From positions 1-12,115 of the forward strand of contig DATBBL010000411.1 of assembly GCA_036271015.1 (NCBI GenBank): a stretch of DNA of 12,115 bases, in the 5' to 3' direction. The notes beneath the pieces were generated by a model, which had not been told where the DNA came from, made no database searches, and saw only the letters and a list, made by a program, of their open reading frames with translations. Every line of letters begins with the position of its first letter. Position 1 is the first letter of the stretch. The translations under genes and the position numbers were made by a program. This DNA comes from DASUAS01 sp036271015 (GTDB lineage Bacteria; Actinomycetota; Acidimicrobiia; IMCC26256; DASPTH01). This document shows positions 1-7,077 of this stretch, one piece after another.

Positions 1-1137
1 GACGGTGGCGTTGGCGAGCCCGCCGCCCTCGCACATCAACTGCAGCCCGGTGCGCCCCCCGCTGCGTTCGAGCTCGCAGAGCAACGTCGCCATGAGCCGC
101 GCCCCCGAGCTGCCCAGTGGGTGGCCGAGCGCGATGGCGCCACCGTTCACGTTCACCCGGTCCATGTCGGGACGGATCTCACGCGCCCAGGCGAGCACGA
201 CGCTGGCGAACGCCTCGTTGATCTCGATGCGGTCGACGTCGTCGAGGCCGAGGCCGGCGCGCTCGAGCACCCGACCGGTCACCGGAATCGGTGCGGTGAG
301 CATCAGGATGGGGTCGGAGCCGGCGAGCGCGAACGCCCGCACCCGGGCGCGCGGCGTGAGTCCCAGGCGAGCGGCTGCCTCCTCGCTGGCGATCACGACC
401 GCGGCCGCACCGTCGCTGATCTGCGACGAGTTGCCGGCGGTGACCACGCCGTCGGGCTTGAACGCGGGCTTGAGCGCCGCGAGCCGGGCCACGGTGGTGT
501 CGGGACGGATGCCCTCGTCCTCGGTCATGACCGAGGTGACGCCGTCGACGCTCACCGGCACCGGCACCAGCTCGCGGTCGAACCGGGCCTCGGCGGTGGC
601 CTGCGCCGCCCGCTGCTGGGAACCGAGCGCGTACTCGTCGAGCTCCTCGCGCGAGAGCGCCCACTTCTCGGCGATGAGCTCGGCGGAGATGCCCTGGGGC
701 ACGAGGTCGGGATAGCGCGCCACCAGGCGCGAACCGAAGGGGTCGGCCCCGAGCACCGACGAGCCCATCGGCACCCGGCTCATGCTCTCGACGCCCGCCG
801 CGATCACGAGGTCGTACGCCCCCGCGATGACGCCCTGGGCGGCGAAGTGGACGGCCTGTTGCGACGAGCCGCACTGCCGGTCGACGGTGGTGCCGGGCAC
901 CGAGTCGGGGAACCCGGCGGCAAGGAGCGCGTTGCGCCCGATGTTCAGCGCCTGCTCACCGACCTGGGAGACGCAGCCCATGATCACGTCGTCGACCACC
1001 ACGGGGTCGAGGTCGTGGCGCACCATGAGCGTGCCGAGCACGTGCGCGGCGAGGTCGACGGGGTGCCATCCGGAGAGCCGGCCGTTGCGCCGCCCGAGCG
1101 GGGTGCGAATGGCGTCGACGATCACGGCGTTCGGCAT
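1..1137 (-). CDS. Thiolase family protein (acetyl-CoA acyltransferase), 3' end cut by window edge
   Basis: Thiolases cleave 3-ketoacyl-CoA with CoA, or condense two acyl-CoAs, in the cytoplasm. The 379 visible residues start MPNAVIVDAIRTPLGRR, the usual thiolase N-terminus. The nucleophile is Cys89 in DRQCGSSQQ. NEAFA follows later, His339 lies in GGAIALGHPLGSSG, and the second catalytic Cys369 is in CEGGG. All catalytic elements are therefore present. Only about ten C-terminal residues should be missing, because the family is near 385-400 residues and the frame is open at base 1. The ATG at 1137 is preceded by GAGGGAG (RC of 1144-1150) at 6 nt, which supports this start. The gene is divergent from a hotdog thioesterase with 63 bp between them, which suits a shared acyl-CoA theme. 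Whether it is degradative (FadA-like) or biosynthetic cannot be told from sequence alone. Confidence 0.95.
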   Translation of the reverse strand, partial: MPNAVIVDAIRTPLGRRNGRLSGWHPVDLAAHVLGTLMVRHDLDPVVVDDVIMGCVSQVGEQALNIGRNALLAAGFPDSVPGTTVDRQCGSSQQAVHFAAQGVIAGAYDLVIAAGVESMSRVPMGSSVLGADPFGSRLVARYPDLVPQGISAELIAEKWALSREELDEYALGSQQRAAQATAEARFDRELVPVPVSVDGVTSVMTEDEGIRPDTTVARLAALKPAFKPDGVVTAGNSSQISDGAAAVVIASEEAAARLGLTPRARVRAFALAGSDPILMLTAPIPVTGRVLERAGLGLDDVDRIEINEAFASVVLAWAREIRPDMDRVNVNGGAIALGHPLGSSGARLMATLLCELERSGGRTGLQLMCEGGGLANATV

Positions 1138-1169
1138 GGGCATCTCCCTCGGCGCGGGCGCGCAGCGAA

Positions 1170-1193
1170 ACGATAGGTCGGCGCCGATAGCCT
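1170..1193. promoter_or_regulatory. Divergent promoter region between thiolase and thioesterase
   Basis: The 63-bp spacer 1138-1200 must carry both promoters. On the plus strand TAGCCT (1188-1193) fits the actinobacterial -10 consensus TANNNT and ends 7 nt before the GTG at 1201, so transcription could begin at the start codon (leaderless). On the minus strand TATCGT (RC of 1170-1175) is a possible -10 for the thiolase. No convincing -35 was seen for either. These are inferences from motif and spacing. Confidence 0.4.
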
Positions 1194-1200
1194 CCCCCCG

Positions 1201-1611
1201 GTGCGGAACCTCGATCGCTCGCTCGGTGACGGCGGCATGCCGCTGCTCGGGCAGCTGGGCGTGTCCTTCGAACGCTACGGCGAGGGCTGGGCCGAGGCGG
1301 CGTGGTCGCCGACCGAGTTGGCCGGCAACCCGTTCGGCATCGTGCACGGCGGCGTGTACGGCGTGATCCACGACGCGGCGATGAACTTCGCCGCCAACAG
1401 CGCGCTCCAATCCGGCGACCGGGTCGCCACGCTCGACGTGTCGTACCAGACGCGGCGCGCCCCGAATGTGGGTGATCGTTTGGCCGTGCGCGGCGAAGTG
1501 GTGGAGCTCACCCGCCGGGTCGCCTACGTGGAGTCCACGGTCCGCGACGCCGACGGTGGCGTCATCTCACGCGCGATGGGCACGTTCATCGTGCGGCGCA
1601 AGGCGGAGTGA
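1201..1611 (+). CDS. PaaI-like hotdog-fold acyl-CoA thioesterase
   Basis: This 136-residue protein matches the PaaI/4HBT hotdog family in length and motifs. NPFGIVHGG (residues 43-51) is the conserved turn and start of the hotdog helix, followed by D58 in the helix. A later strand carries LDVSYQTRRAPNVGD, the usual substrate-tunnel segment. Such enzymes hydrolyse acyl- or aryl-CoA thioesters in the cytoplasm, typically as oligomers. The chosen start is the GTG at 1201. It has no Shine-Dalgarno but sits 7 nt after a TANNNT box, which fits leaderless translation. An internal ATG at 1237 would lose N-terminal residues. Its stop overlaps the GTG of the next gene by four bases (GTGA), so the two are translationally coupled although their functions look unrelated. 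The substrate is not predictable. Confidence 0.9.
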   Translation: MRNLDRSLGDGGMPLLGQLGVSFERYGEGWAEAAWSPTELAGNPFGIVHGGVYGVIHDAAMNFAANSALQSGDRVATLDVSYQTRRAPNVGDRLAVRGEVVELTRRVAYVESTVRDADGGVISRAMGTFIVRRKAE

Positions 1612-2417
1612 CCGCCACCGAGACGCGCGAGGTGGGCGGAGGGCCCGTCTCGCGGCGCATCTCCCACGGCTGGATCCTGGAGCTGCTCGCCGGCGCCGGC
1701 ATCTACCTCGTCTACGACTGGCTGCGCGACAAGACGACGGGCTCCACTGCGACCGCGTACCGCCACGCACTGCAGATCGTCGACGTCGAGAAGTTCCTCG
1801 GCCTGTACCACGAGTACTCGATCCAGCACGCGTTCCTGCACGTCGACTGGTTCATGGCGTTCTGGAACATCTACTACGGCACGATCCACTTCGTGATGCC
1901 GGTGGTCGCGCTGGTGTGGCTCTACCGCAAGGCGCCGGTGCGCTACGTGCGGTGGCGCAACACGCTGGTGCTGATGCTCGCGGTCTCCATCGTGGTCTTC
2001 TGGTTCTATCCGCTCATGCCGCCGCGGCTCATGCCCGACCACTTCGGGTTCGTCGACGCCGCGGCGCGCTACTTCAACTTCGGGCCCCAGGTACGCGTCC
2101 ATCTGGCGCCCAACGGTCAGCCGTCGGCCGCAGCCGTCCGCGCCTACGGCAACCTCTTCGCGGCCATGCCCAGCCTGCACGTGGGATGGTCGACGTGGTC
2201 GGCGCTCGCGGTGTGGCCGCTCCTCCGCCGGACCTGGGCCAAGGTCCTCTGGGCCCTCTACCCGGTCAGCATCTTCTTCTGCATCGTCGTCACGGCCAAC
2301 CACTGGATCCTCGACGCGGTCGGCGGCTGGGTGGTGCTCGCGCTCGGCTACCTGGGCGCGCTCGGGATCGAGCAGCTCCTCGCCCGTCGGAACGACCGTT
2401 CGTCGGTCACGGCGTGA
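1608..2417 (+). CDS. PAP2/AUR1-like integral membrane phosphatase or phosphotransferase
   Basis: A 269-residue polytopic membrane protein with the three-part PAP2 signature in its AUR1-like (PAP2_3) form: PLMPPRLMPD near residue 135-144, MPSLHVGW around 188-194 (equivalent of PSGH, with His191), and TANHWILDAVGG around 229-240 (His232 and Asp236 of the H-x3-D motif). About six hydrophobic segments are visible. The family hydrolyses lipid phosphates or transfers phospho-headgroups such as inositol phosphate, with the active site at the outer membrane face. The soluble N-terminal 20 residues are polar. The GTG start overlaps the thioesterase stop by four bases. The 3' end overlaps the convergent GtrA-like gene by 11 bp. 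Phosphatase or headgroup transferase activity cannot be decided from sequence. Confidence 0.88.
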   Translation: MTATETREVGGGPVSRRISHGWILELLAGAGIYLVYDWLRDKTTGSTATAYRHALQIVDVEKFLGLYHEYSIQHAFLHVDWFMAFWNIYYGTIHFVMPVVALVWLYRKAPVRYVRWRNTLVLMLAVSIVVFWFYPLMPPRLMPDHFGFVDAAARYFNFGPQVRVHLAPNGQPSAAAVRAYGNLFAAMPSLHVGWSTWSALAVWPLLRRTWAKVLWALYPVSIFFCIVVTANHWILDAVGGWVVLALGYLGALGIEQLLARRNDRSSVTA

Positions 2418-2820
2418 TCTGGTCTCCCACGGCACGGTCGGCGAACAGCACGCGGTCGAGCAGGATGAACTGTGCGATCCACAGCAGCCCGAAGCCGCTG
2501 AGCTGCGCGGTGAGCAGCACTCCGGTGTGGATGGCCGGCGACGTGATGTGCATGCCGTCGGCCCACCCGTCGGCCAGCGCCACCGCGAGCGTCGACAGCA
2601 CGAGGCCGGTGAACGAGAGCACCCAGAACGGCATGATCTCCCGCCAGAGGTGACTGGCATCGCGCCGGCCCCAGGTCCACCGCCGGTTGAGGTGGTACGA
2701 GGGCACGGTGGCGACCCCGGTCGCGACCACGTTCGCGAGCCAGGCCGCGAGCCCGAGACCCAGGGTGCACGCGGCGAGCGTCGTGAAGCTGATCACGGTG
2801 GTGATCACCGAGACGCCCAT
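2407..2820 (-). CDS. GtrA-like small membrane protein, 5' end uncertain
   Basis: From the first ATG the protein has 137 residues and four hydrophobic segments. The GtrA-type signature after the second helix, YHLNRRWTWGRR, is clear. GtrA proteins are small polytopic membrane proteins linked to movement of lipid-linked sugars or other cell-surface glycan steps. Helix 1 begins directly at this ATG, which has no Shine-Dalgarno. The same frame stays open upstream, and all 29 codons from 2907 to 2821 end in G or C, adding the residues IIESIDRSTLLRTAP...TRLTRC that would normally precede helix 1. No ATG, GTG or TTG occurs in that stretch, so the real start may be non-canonical or the 5' end frameshifted. 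The gene lies downstream of LtrA on the same strand and converges on PAP2. Confidence 0.8.
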   Translation of the reverse strand: MGVSVITTVISFTTLAACTLGLGLAAWLANVVATGVATVPSYHLNRRWTWGRRDASHLWREIMPFWVLSFTGLVLSTLAVALADGWADGMHITSPAIHTGVLLTAQLSGFGLLWIAQFILLDRVLFADRAVGDQITP

Positions 2821-2950
2821 GCAGCGCGTCAGGCGGGTGACGAGGGGCGACGAGGGCGCGGTGCGGAGGAGCGTGGACCGGTCGATGCTCTCGATGATGG
2901 CCGTCGCTGCGTGAGTGTGAGATGAGAGGTTCGCGAGGTGCGGCCGGGCA

Positions 2951-4102
2951 TCAGTGCGCCGGCTCGCGGGCGCTGACGAGGAACAGGGCTGCGATCAGTG
3001 CGGCGAGGACGACGCCGGTGACCAGCACCGGCTGGCCGGTGAAGGTCGCGGCGGCGACGAGCAGGACCGCGGCCAGCGAGATTGCGAGGCGGAGCCGGTG
3101 CACGCCGAAGAGCAGCGTCTGGATGAACACGACCGCCGCCACGTAGAGCACGACCGGGATCGTGAAGGCCGCCGCGGCCCCGGTGTCGGAGACGTGCGCG
3201 TGCCCGGTGACCGAGTCGACCACCACCCCGACGCCGGCGCCCACCGCCGCCGCGGCCGCGAACACCACATAGTGCCCGTAGCCCCACGGGAACCCGACCT
3301 TGTTCGACACCAGTGACGACGCCGCCGGCTTGGCGAAGTAGAGCCACCACATGGAGAACACGGTGAGGAGGGCACCGATCGCGGTGAGCACCGCGGTGGT
3401 GTCGCCGCTCCGGTCGTCGACCACGGCCTGGAACGCGACCGACGACGCCAGGATGGTCTCGCCGAGCACGATGATCGTGAACAGGCCGTAGCGCTCCGCG
3501 ATGTGCTCGGGGTGCCACGGCGTCTTCTCCGCCAGCTCGGCCCACACCGGCACGGCCAGCTCGGCGACGCCGAGCACCACGAACGCCCAGATCGGCCAGC
3601 CGAGGAGCGCCACGCCGCCCCACCCGACCATGCACAGGGTCTCCCCCGCCGCGAACCGGTGCACGGTCGCGCGACGGACCTGGTCGTAGCGTCCCGCCCG
3701 CAACCAGAGGCTCACGAGGCCGGCCCGGATCACCAGGTAGCCGACGAACACGATGTCGAAGTCGCGGTGCTCGAACGCGCGGGGCACACCGGCAGCGAGG
3801 ATGAGCACCCCGGTGATCTGCACCAGCGTGAGCAGGCGGTAGACGACATCGTCGTTGTCGTAGGCGGAGGAGAACCACGTGAAGTTCATCCACGCCCACC
3901 AGATGGCGAAGAACACGAGCACGTAGCTCACGACCGCGCTGCCGGCGTCCCCTGCCGCGATCGCATGGTGCAGGAGCGCGGCGGCCCGCGACACCGCCAC
4001 CACGAAGGACAGGTCGAACAGCAGCTCGAGCGGCGTCGACGCCCGATGCTCCTCGTCGGTGTCTCGCGACGTCATCGGTCGTCGCCAGGACCCGCTCGCC
4101 AC
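2951..4102 (-). CDS. ltrA: Low temperature requirement protein A (LtrA) family membrane protein
   Basis: A 383-residue polytopic membrane protein. Its N-terminus reads WRRPMTSRDTDEEHRASTPL followed by ELLFDLSFVVAVS, the hallmark of the LtrA family (first described from a Listeria gene needed for growth in the cold). Other family marks are WWAWMNFTWFSSAYDNDD, AERYGLFTIIVLGETILA and MWWLYF. About ten to twelve hydrophobic helices follow, and the length is usual for the family. The molecular function is not established. I chose the GTG at 4102 because it keeps the conserved WRRPM segment and lies 6 nt after TACCGT (RC of 4109-4114), a TANNNT box suited to leaderless expression. An ATG at 4075 gives 374 residues. 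A more upstream ATG at 4174 would run into the divergent VOC gene and is unlikely. Confidence 0.9.
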   Translation of the reverse strand: MASGSWRRPMTSRDTDEEHRASTPLELLFDLSFVVAVSRAAALLHHAIAAGDAGSAVVSYVLVFFAIWWAWMNFTWFSSAYDNDDVVYRLLTLVQITGVLILAAGVPRAFEHRDFDIVFVGYLVIRAGLVSLWLRAGRYDQVRRATVHRFAAGETLCMVGWGGVALLGWPIWAFVVLGVAELAVPVWAELAEKTPWHPEHIAERYGLFTIIVLGETILASSVAFQAVVDDRSGDTTAVLTAIGALLTVFSMWWLYFAKPAASSLVSNKVGFPWGYGHYVVFAAAAAVGAGVGVVVDSVTGHAHVSDTGAAAAFTIPVVLYVAAVVFIQTLLFGVHRLRLAISLAAVLLVAAATFTGQPVLVTGVVLAALIAALFLVSAREPAH

Positions 4103-4108
4103 CGCCCG

Positions 4109-4145
4109 ACGGTAGCGGCGGAGCGACGCCGGGGATCGGTACGCT
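4109..4145. promoter_or_regulatory. Back-to-back -10 elements for two leaderless divergent genes
   Basis: Only 49 bp separate the GTG of LtrA (minus, 4102) from the GTG of the first VOC gene (plus, 4152). On the minus strand TACCGT (RC of 4109-4114) is 6 nt upstream of the LtrA GTG. On the plus strand TACGCT (4140-4145) is 6 nt upstream of the VOC GTG. Both match TANNNT, and neither start has a Shine-Dalgarno. This arrangement is the one expected for leaderless transcripts in actinobacteria. The two -35 regions would overlap in the middle. Confidence 0.5.
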
Positions 4146-4151
4146 GCGCCG

Positions 4152-4535
4152 GTGACGGTGACGGGGATGGCCAACCTGGCGGTGAAGGTGTCCGATCTCG
4201 ACGCCGCGTGCGCGTTCTACGAATGCGCCGGCGGCGAGATCCGAGACCGCATCGAGTGGAACGGAGCCGAGCGCGCCGACGTGCTGCTGGGGCCTCTGGT
4301 CATCACCCTGTTCACGCGGGCGATCTACGAGGACTCGGTCGCGTTGCCGGCGGAGGGCTTCCTGCACCCGGCGTTGTTCACCGACGACCTCGACGCCGAG
4401 CTCGCGGGGCACGAGGTGCTGTGGGGACCGGAGATCGTCGAGGGGCCGTTCGGCCGCCGCCGGATCGCGTTCGTCGCCGCGCCCGGCGGCATCCGCCTGG
4501 AGTTCATGGAGCAGCTGGAGGCCGATGCAGGATGA
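4152..4535 (+). CDS. VOC (glyoxalase/bleomycin-resistance fold) protein, single domain, incomplete metal site
   Basis: A 127-residue single VOC domain of two beta-alpha-beta-beta-beta modules. ANLAVKVSDLDAACAFYE opens the first module, LHPALFTDDLDAEL opens the second, and AAPGGIRLEFMEQ closes it. His72 and Glu117 occupy the usual metal-ligand positions of the second module, but the first-module His found in most VOC enzymes is replaced (NLAV in place of a His-Val pair). The protein may therefore lack the standard metal site and could be a binding or non-canonical member. The GTG start at 4152 sits behind a TANNNT box; the ATG at 4167 is an alternative. The stop overlaps the next ATG (ATGA). 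It is the first gene of a four-gene operon. Confidence 0.88.
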   Translation: MTVTGMANLAVKVSDLDAACAFYECAGGEIRDRIEWNGAERADVLLGPLVITLFTRAIYEDSVALPAEGFLHPALFTDDLDAELAGHEVLWGPEIVEGPFGRRRIAFVAAPGGIRLEFMEQLEADAG

Positions 4536-4903
4536 AGGTGACCCGGTTCCACCACGTGTCGGTCAATTGCCACGACGCGAGCCTCGACGACATGGTCGCG
4601 TTCTACCGCGGCCTGCTCGAGCTCGACGACGTGCCCCGGCCCGACATCCCCGGTGTCGACGGGCACTGGCACGCGGTCGGTGACCAGCAGCTGCACGTGG
4701 TCGGCGCGCCGCCGCGGGGTACGCCGATCGACTCCACCGGCAACCACTACTGCGTGGCGGTGGCCGACCTCGACGCCGCCATCGCCGAGCTCGAGGCGCG
4801 CGGGATCCCCTATCAGCGTGGCCTCCAGAACGAGTCGGTGGTCCAGATCTGGATCAACGACCCGGCCGGCAACACCCTCGAGCTCCAACAGGAGATCGCG
4901 TGA
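4532..4903 (+). CDS. VOC family protein with complete metal-ligand set
   Basis: A 123-residue single-domain VOC protein. RFHHVSVNCHDASLDDMVAF begins module one with His8; His55 follows in QLHVVG. STGNHYCVAVADLDAAIAEL begins module two with His72, and NTLELQQ near the end gives Glu118. These four residues fit the usual metal ligands of glyoxalase I, extradiol dioxygenases and related lyases or epimerases. A metal-dependent reaction on a small cyclic or carbonyl substrate is plausible, but the substrate is unknown. The ATG overlaps the stop of the preceding VOC gene, and the stop overlaps the GTG of the Gfo/Idh gene. The two neighbouring VOC proteins differ greatly, so they are not a recent tandem duplication and could form a heteromer or act in sequence. 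Confidence 0.9.
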   Translation: MKVTRFHHVSVNCHDASLDDMVAFYRGLLELDDVPRPDIPGVDGHWHAVGDQQLHVVGAPPRGTPIDSTGNHYCVAVADLDAAIAELEARGIPYQRGLQNESVVQIWINDPAGNTLELQQEIA

Positions 4904-6003
4904 GCGCCGAGGCGTCGTTCCACGCCTTCGACCGGCCGGTTCGCGCCGCCTTCGTCGGCCTCGGCCGCATCTACGACCTCAACGTCCGCGCGTATCTCGA
5001 CAATCCGGACGTCGAGGTCGTCGCGCTGGTCGACCCGAGTGAGGAGCGACGGGCGCAACGCGGGCGCGACTGGCCGCACGCACACACCTTCGCGTCGGTC
5101 GACGAGCTGGCCGCGAGCGGGCTCGAGGTCGACGCGGTCGAGGCCCTGCTCCCGGTACCCCTCCACGCCGACGGCGTGGTCGACCTGCTCGGCCACGGCT
5201 GGCACGTGAACCTGCAGAAGCCCATGTGCAACGACCTCGCCGACGCGCACCGGATGCTGGACGCGGCGAAGGCGAACGACCGCGTGCTCCGGGTGATGGA
5301 GAACTACCTGTTCTACGAGCCGCTGCAGCGCCTCAAGGCGACGGTCGAGGCCGGCACCCTCGGCGAGGTCGCCGGCTACCACCTCAAGATGGTGGCCAGC
5401 GGGCGCGGCGGCTGGGACGTCCCGATGAGCAGCTACGAGTGGCAGTTCCAGCAGATGCGCAACGGTCGCGGCATCCTCGTGTTCGACGACGGATGGCACA
5501 AATTGGCGACCGCGCGGTGGCTGTTCGGCCCGGTCGTCGAGGTGCGAGCGTGGATCGGCACCACCGAGGTGGTGCCGGGCATCGCGATGGACGCGCCCTC
5601 GACGATCTCCTGGGAGCACGCGAACGGCATCCGCGGCGTCTGGGACATCACCCTCGCCACCGACATGTACCTCCGCTCCGACTACTACACGAACGACGAA
5701 CGTTGGGAGGTCACCGGTCGACGCGGGTACGCGCGCGTCAACCGCTGCACCGGGCGGGGCGTGCAGCAGCCGAGCCTCGAGGTGTACACCGACGGCGAGC
5801 TCACCGCATTCCACGCGCTCGACGACGACTGGGGCAGCAGCTTCCGCGACTCCGGCCGGCACTGGTTGCGGTGGTTGCACACCGGCGACGGCCCGCTGTG
5901 GTGGAGCGGTGAGGACGCGCTCGAGGTGCTGCGGTTCGCGCTGGCGGCGTACGAGAGCAGCGCGGCCGGCGGCATCGGCATCGACCCGAGGACGGTGGCG
6001 TAG
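4900..6003 (+). CDS. Gfo/Idh/MocA family NAD(P)-dependent oxidoreductase
   Basis: A 367-residue two-domain dehydrogenase. The N-terminal Rossmann fold starts VRAAFVGLGRIYDLN (residues 14-28), with Asp45 ending the second strand (VVALVD), which favours NAD(H) over NADP(H). The family EKP signature appears as NLQKPM, with Gln106, Lys107 and Pro108, so the conserved Glu is replaced by Gln. The C-terminal domain has VFDDGWHKLATARWLFG, where Asp196-x3-His200 matches the usual catalytic D-x3-H pattern. Relatives oxidise or epimerise sugars, inositols and related polyols, or dehydrogenate cyclic compounds, in the cytoplasm. The GTG start overlaps the VOC stop by four bases. The TAG stop is followed at once by the ATG of the MDR gene, so all are probably made together. 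Confidence 0.93.
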   Translation: MSAEASFHAFDRPVRAAFVGLGRIYDLNVRAYLDNPDVEVVALVDPSEERRAQRGRDWPHAHTFASVDELAASGLEVDAVEALLPVPLHADGVVDLLGHGWHVNLQKPMCNDLADAHRMLDAAKANDRVLRVMENYLFYEPLQRLKATVEAGTLGEVAGYHLKMVASGRGGWDVPMSSYEWQFQQMRNGRGILVFDDGWHKLATARWLFGPVVEVRAWIGTTEVVPGIAMDAPSTISWEHANGIRGVWDITLATDMYLRSDYYTNDERWEVTGRRGYARVNRCTGRGVQQPSLEVYTDGELTAFHALDDDWGSSFRDSGRHWLRWLHTGDGPLWWSGEDALEVLRFALAAYESSAAGGIGIDPRTVA

Positions 6004-7041
6004 ATGCAGGCGTGGCGCGTCCACCGGCACGGGGAACCGGCGGAGGTGCTCCAGCTGGACGAGATCCCGGCGCCGACCGCAGCCGACCTCGCGGGGCTGG
6101 GCATGCACATGAGCGGCTGGGTGCCCGCGGGCCCCGGCATCGAACCCTTCACCGACTGGGTGATCCTGCGCATGGCGGTGGCCGCGCTCGCGCTGCCCGA
6201 CGTGACCATGGCGCGCGGCAGCTACCCGGTACCCGTCGCCATGCCCTACGTGTCCGGCCAGGAGGGGGTGGGCGTGGTGACCGACGCCGCGCCCGCCCGG
6301 CGGGACCTGCTCGGCAAGCGGGTCGCCGCGGTGTGCATCCAGCCCTTCGGGAGCCTGGCACCGGTGTCGGTGGGCATCTCCACCATGTTCGAGGTGCCCG
6401 ACTCGATGTCGGACGAAGACGCCGCCGGCTTCATGATCCCCGCCCACACCGCCTGGCACGCGGTGCACCGGCGCGGCCACGTGCAGCCGGGCGAGACCGT
6501 CGGTGTGCTCGGCGCCGCGGGCGGGCTCGGGGCGGCGATCGTCCAGTTGTGCATGGCTGCGGGGTGCGACGTGGTCGCGGTGGTCGGCGGCCCGGAGAAG
6601 GCGGCAGTGGTCGAGGAGCTCGGGGCCCGTGCGGTCGACCATGCCGCGGTCGACGCGGTGGAAGGGGTGCGGGCCGCCACCGGCGGCCGGGGGCTCGACG
6701 TGCTGGTCGATCCGGTGCAGGGCGAGAACGGTGCCCGCCTCCGTGACCTCCTCGTGCCCGACGGCCGGCACGTGCTGTGTGGGCACGCCGGTGGCCTGAT
6801 CGCGCACGATCCGCACTTCTACGTGCGCAACCACACCCTGGTCGGCGCCACCCTGGGCGGCTATCCGCGCGACGAGATGCGGCGCATCCACGAGGAGACG
6901 CAGCTGGCGATCGACGCGCTCGTCGCCGACGGGCGGTACCGGCCGTTGGTCAGCCGCTGCGTCGACTTCGCCGACGTGCCCGCCGCGGTCACCGACCTCG
7001 CCCAGCGGCGGACCTGGGGTCGCGTGGTCGTGCGGATCTGA
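6004..7041 (+). CDS. Zinc-independent MDR oxidoreductase (quinone-oxidoreductase-like)
   Basis: A 345-residue medium-chain dehydrogenase/reductase. The N-terminal GroES-like domain reads MQAWRVHRHGEPAEVLQLDE and includes PYVSGQEGVGVV (residues 81-92). The cofactor domain has VGVLGAAGGLGAAIVQLCMAAGCDVVAVV written here only in part: GAAGGLG at 170-176 is the AxxGxxG dinucleotide motif. The cysteine cluster for structural zinc and the catalytic zinc ligands are absent, pointing to the NADPH:quinone or enoyl reductase branch. Residues 30-60 around GLGMHMSGWVPAGPG are atypical and insert between the first strands. The gene directly abuts the Gfo/Idh stop and ends the operon, with its 3' end facing the MarR gene 25 bp away. 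The substrate is unknown. Confidence 0.92.
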   Translation: MQAWRVHRHGEPAEVLQLDEIPAPTAADLAGLGMHMSGWVPAGPGIEPFTDWVILRMAVAALALPDVTMARGSYPVPVAMPYVSGQEGVGVVTDAAPARRDLLGKRVAAVCIQPFGSLAPVSVGISTMFEVPDSMSDEDAAGFMIPAHTAWHAVHRRGHVQPGETVGVLGAAGGLGAAIVQLCMAAGCDVVAVVGGPEKAAVVEELGARAVDHAAVDAVEGVRAATGGRGLDVLVDPVQGENGARLRDLLVPDGRHVLCGHAGGLIAHDPHFYVRNHTLVGATLGGYPRDEMRRIHEETQLAIDALVADGRYRPLVSRCVDFADVPAAVTDLAQRRTWGRVVVRI

Positions 7042-7054
7042 CCCGCGTTCCCCG

Positions 7055-7077
7055 TCGGCCGTCCGCTCAGAGGCCGA
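7055..7077. terminator. Possible stem-loop between convergent genes
   Basis: TCGGCC (7055-7060) and GGCCGA (7072-7077) form a perfect 6-bp stem with an 11-nt loop in the short gap between the MDR stop and the MarR stop, overlapping the last MarR codons. There is no T tract on either strand. It is only a candidate bidirectional terminator, and could be a chance pairing in GC-rich DNA. Confidence 0.25.

Noticed and set aside
2829..4412. Minus-strand ORF of 527 codons over the LtrA gene
   Set aside because: It is the out-of-frame shadow of LtrA. Only its internal ATG at 2951 was kept, as a possible clue to the GtrA start.
4813..6891. Long minus-strand ORF of 692 codons opposite the Gfo/Idh and MDR genes
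   Set aside because: Rich in Arg, His, Val and Asp without domain pattern. The plus-strand genes have clear motifs and coupled junctions.
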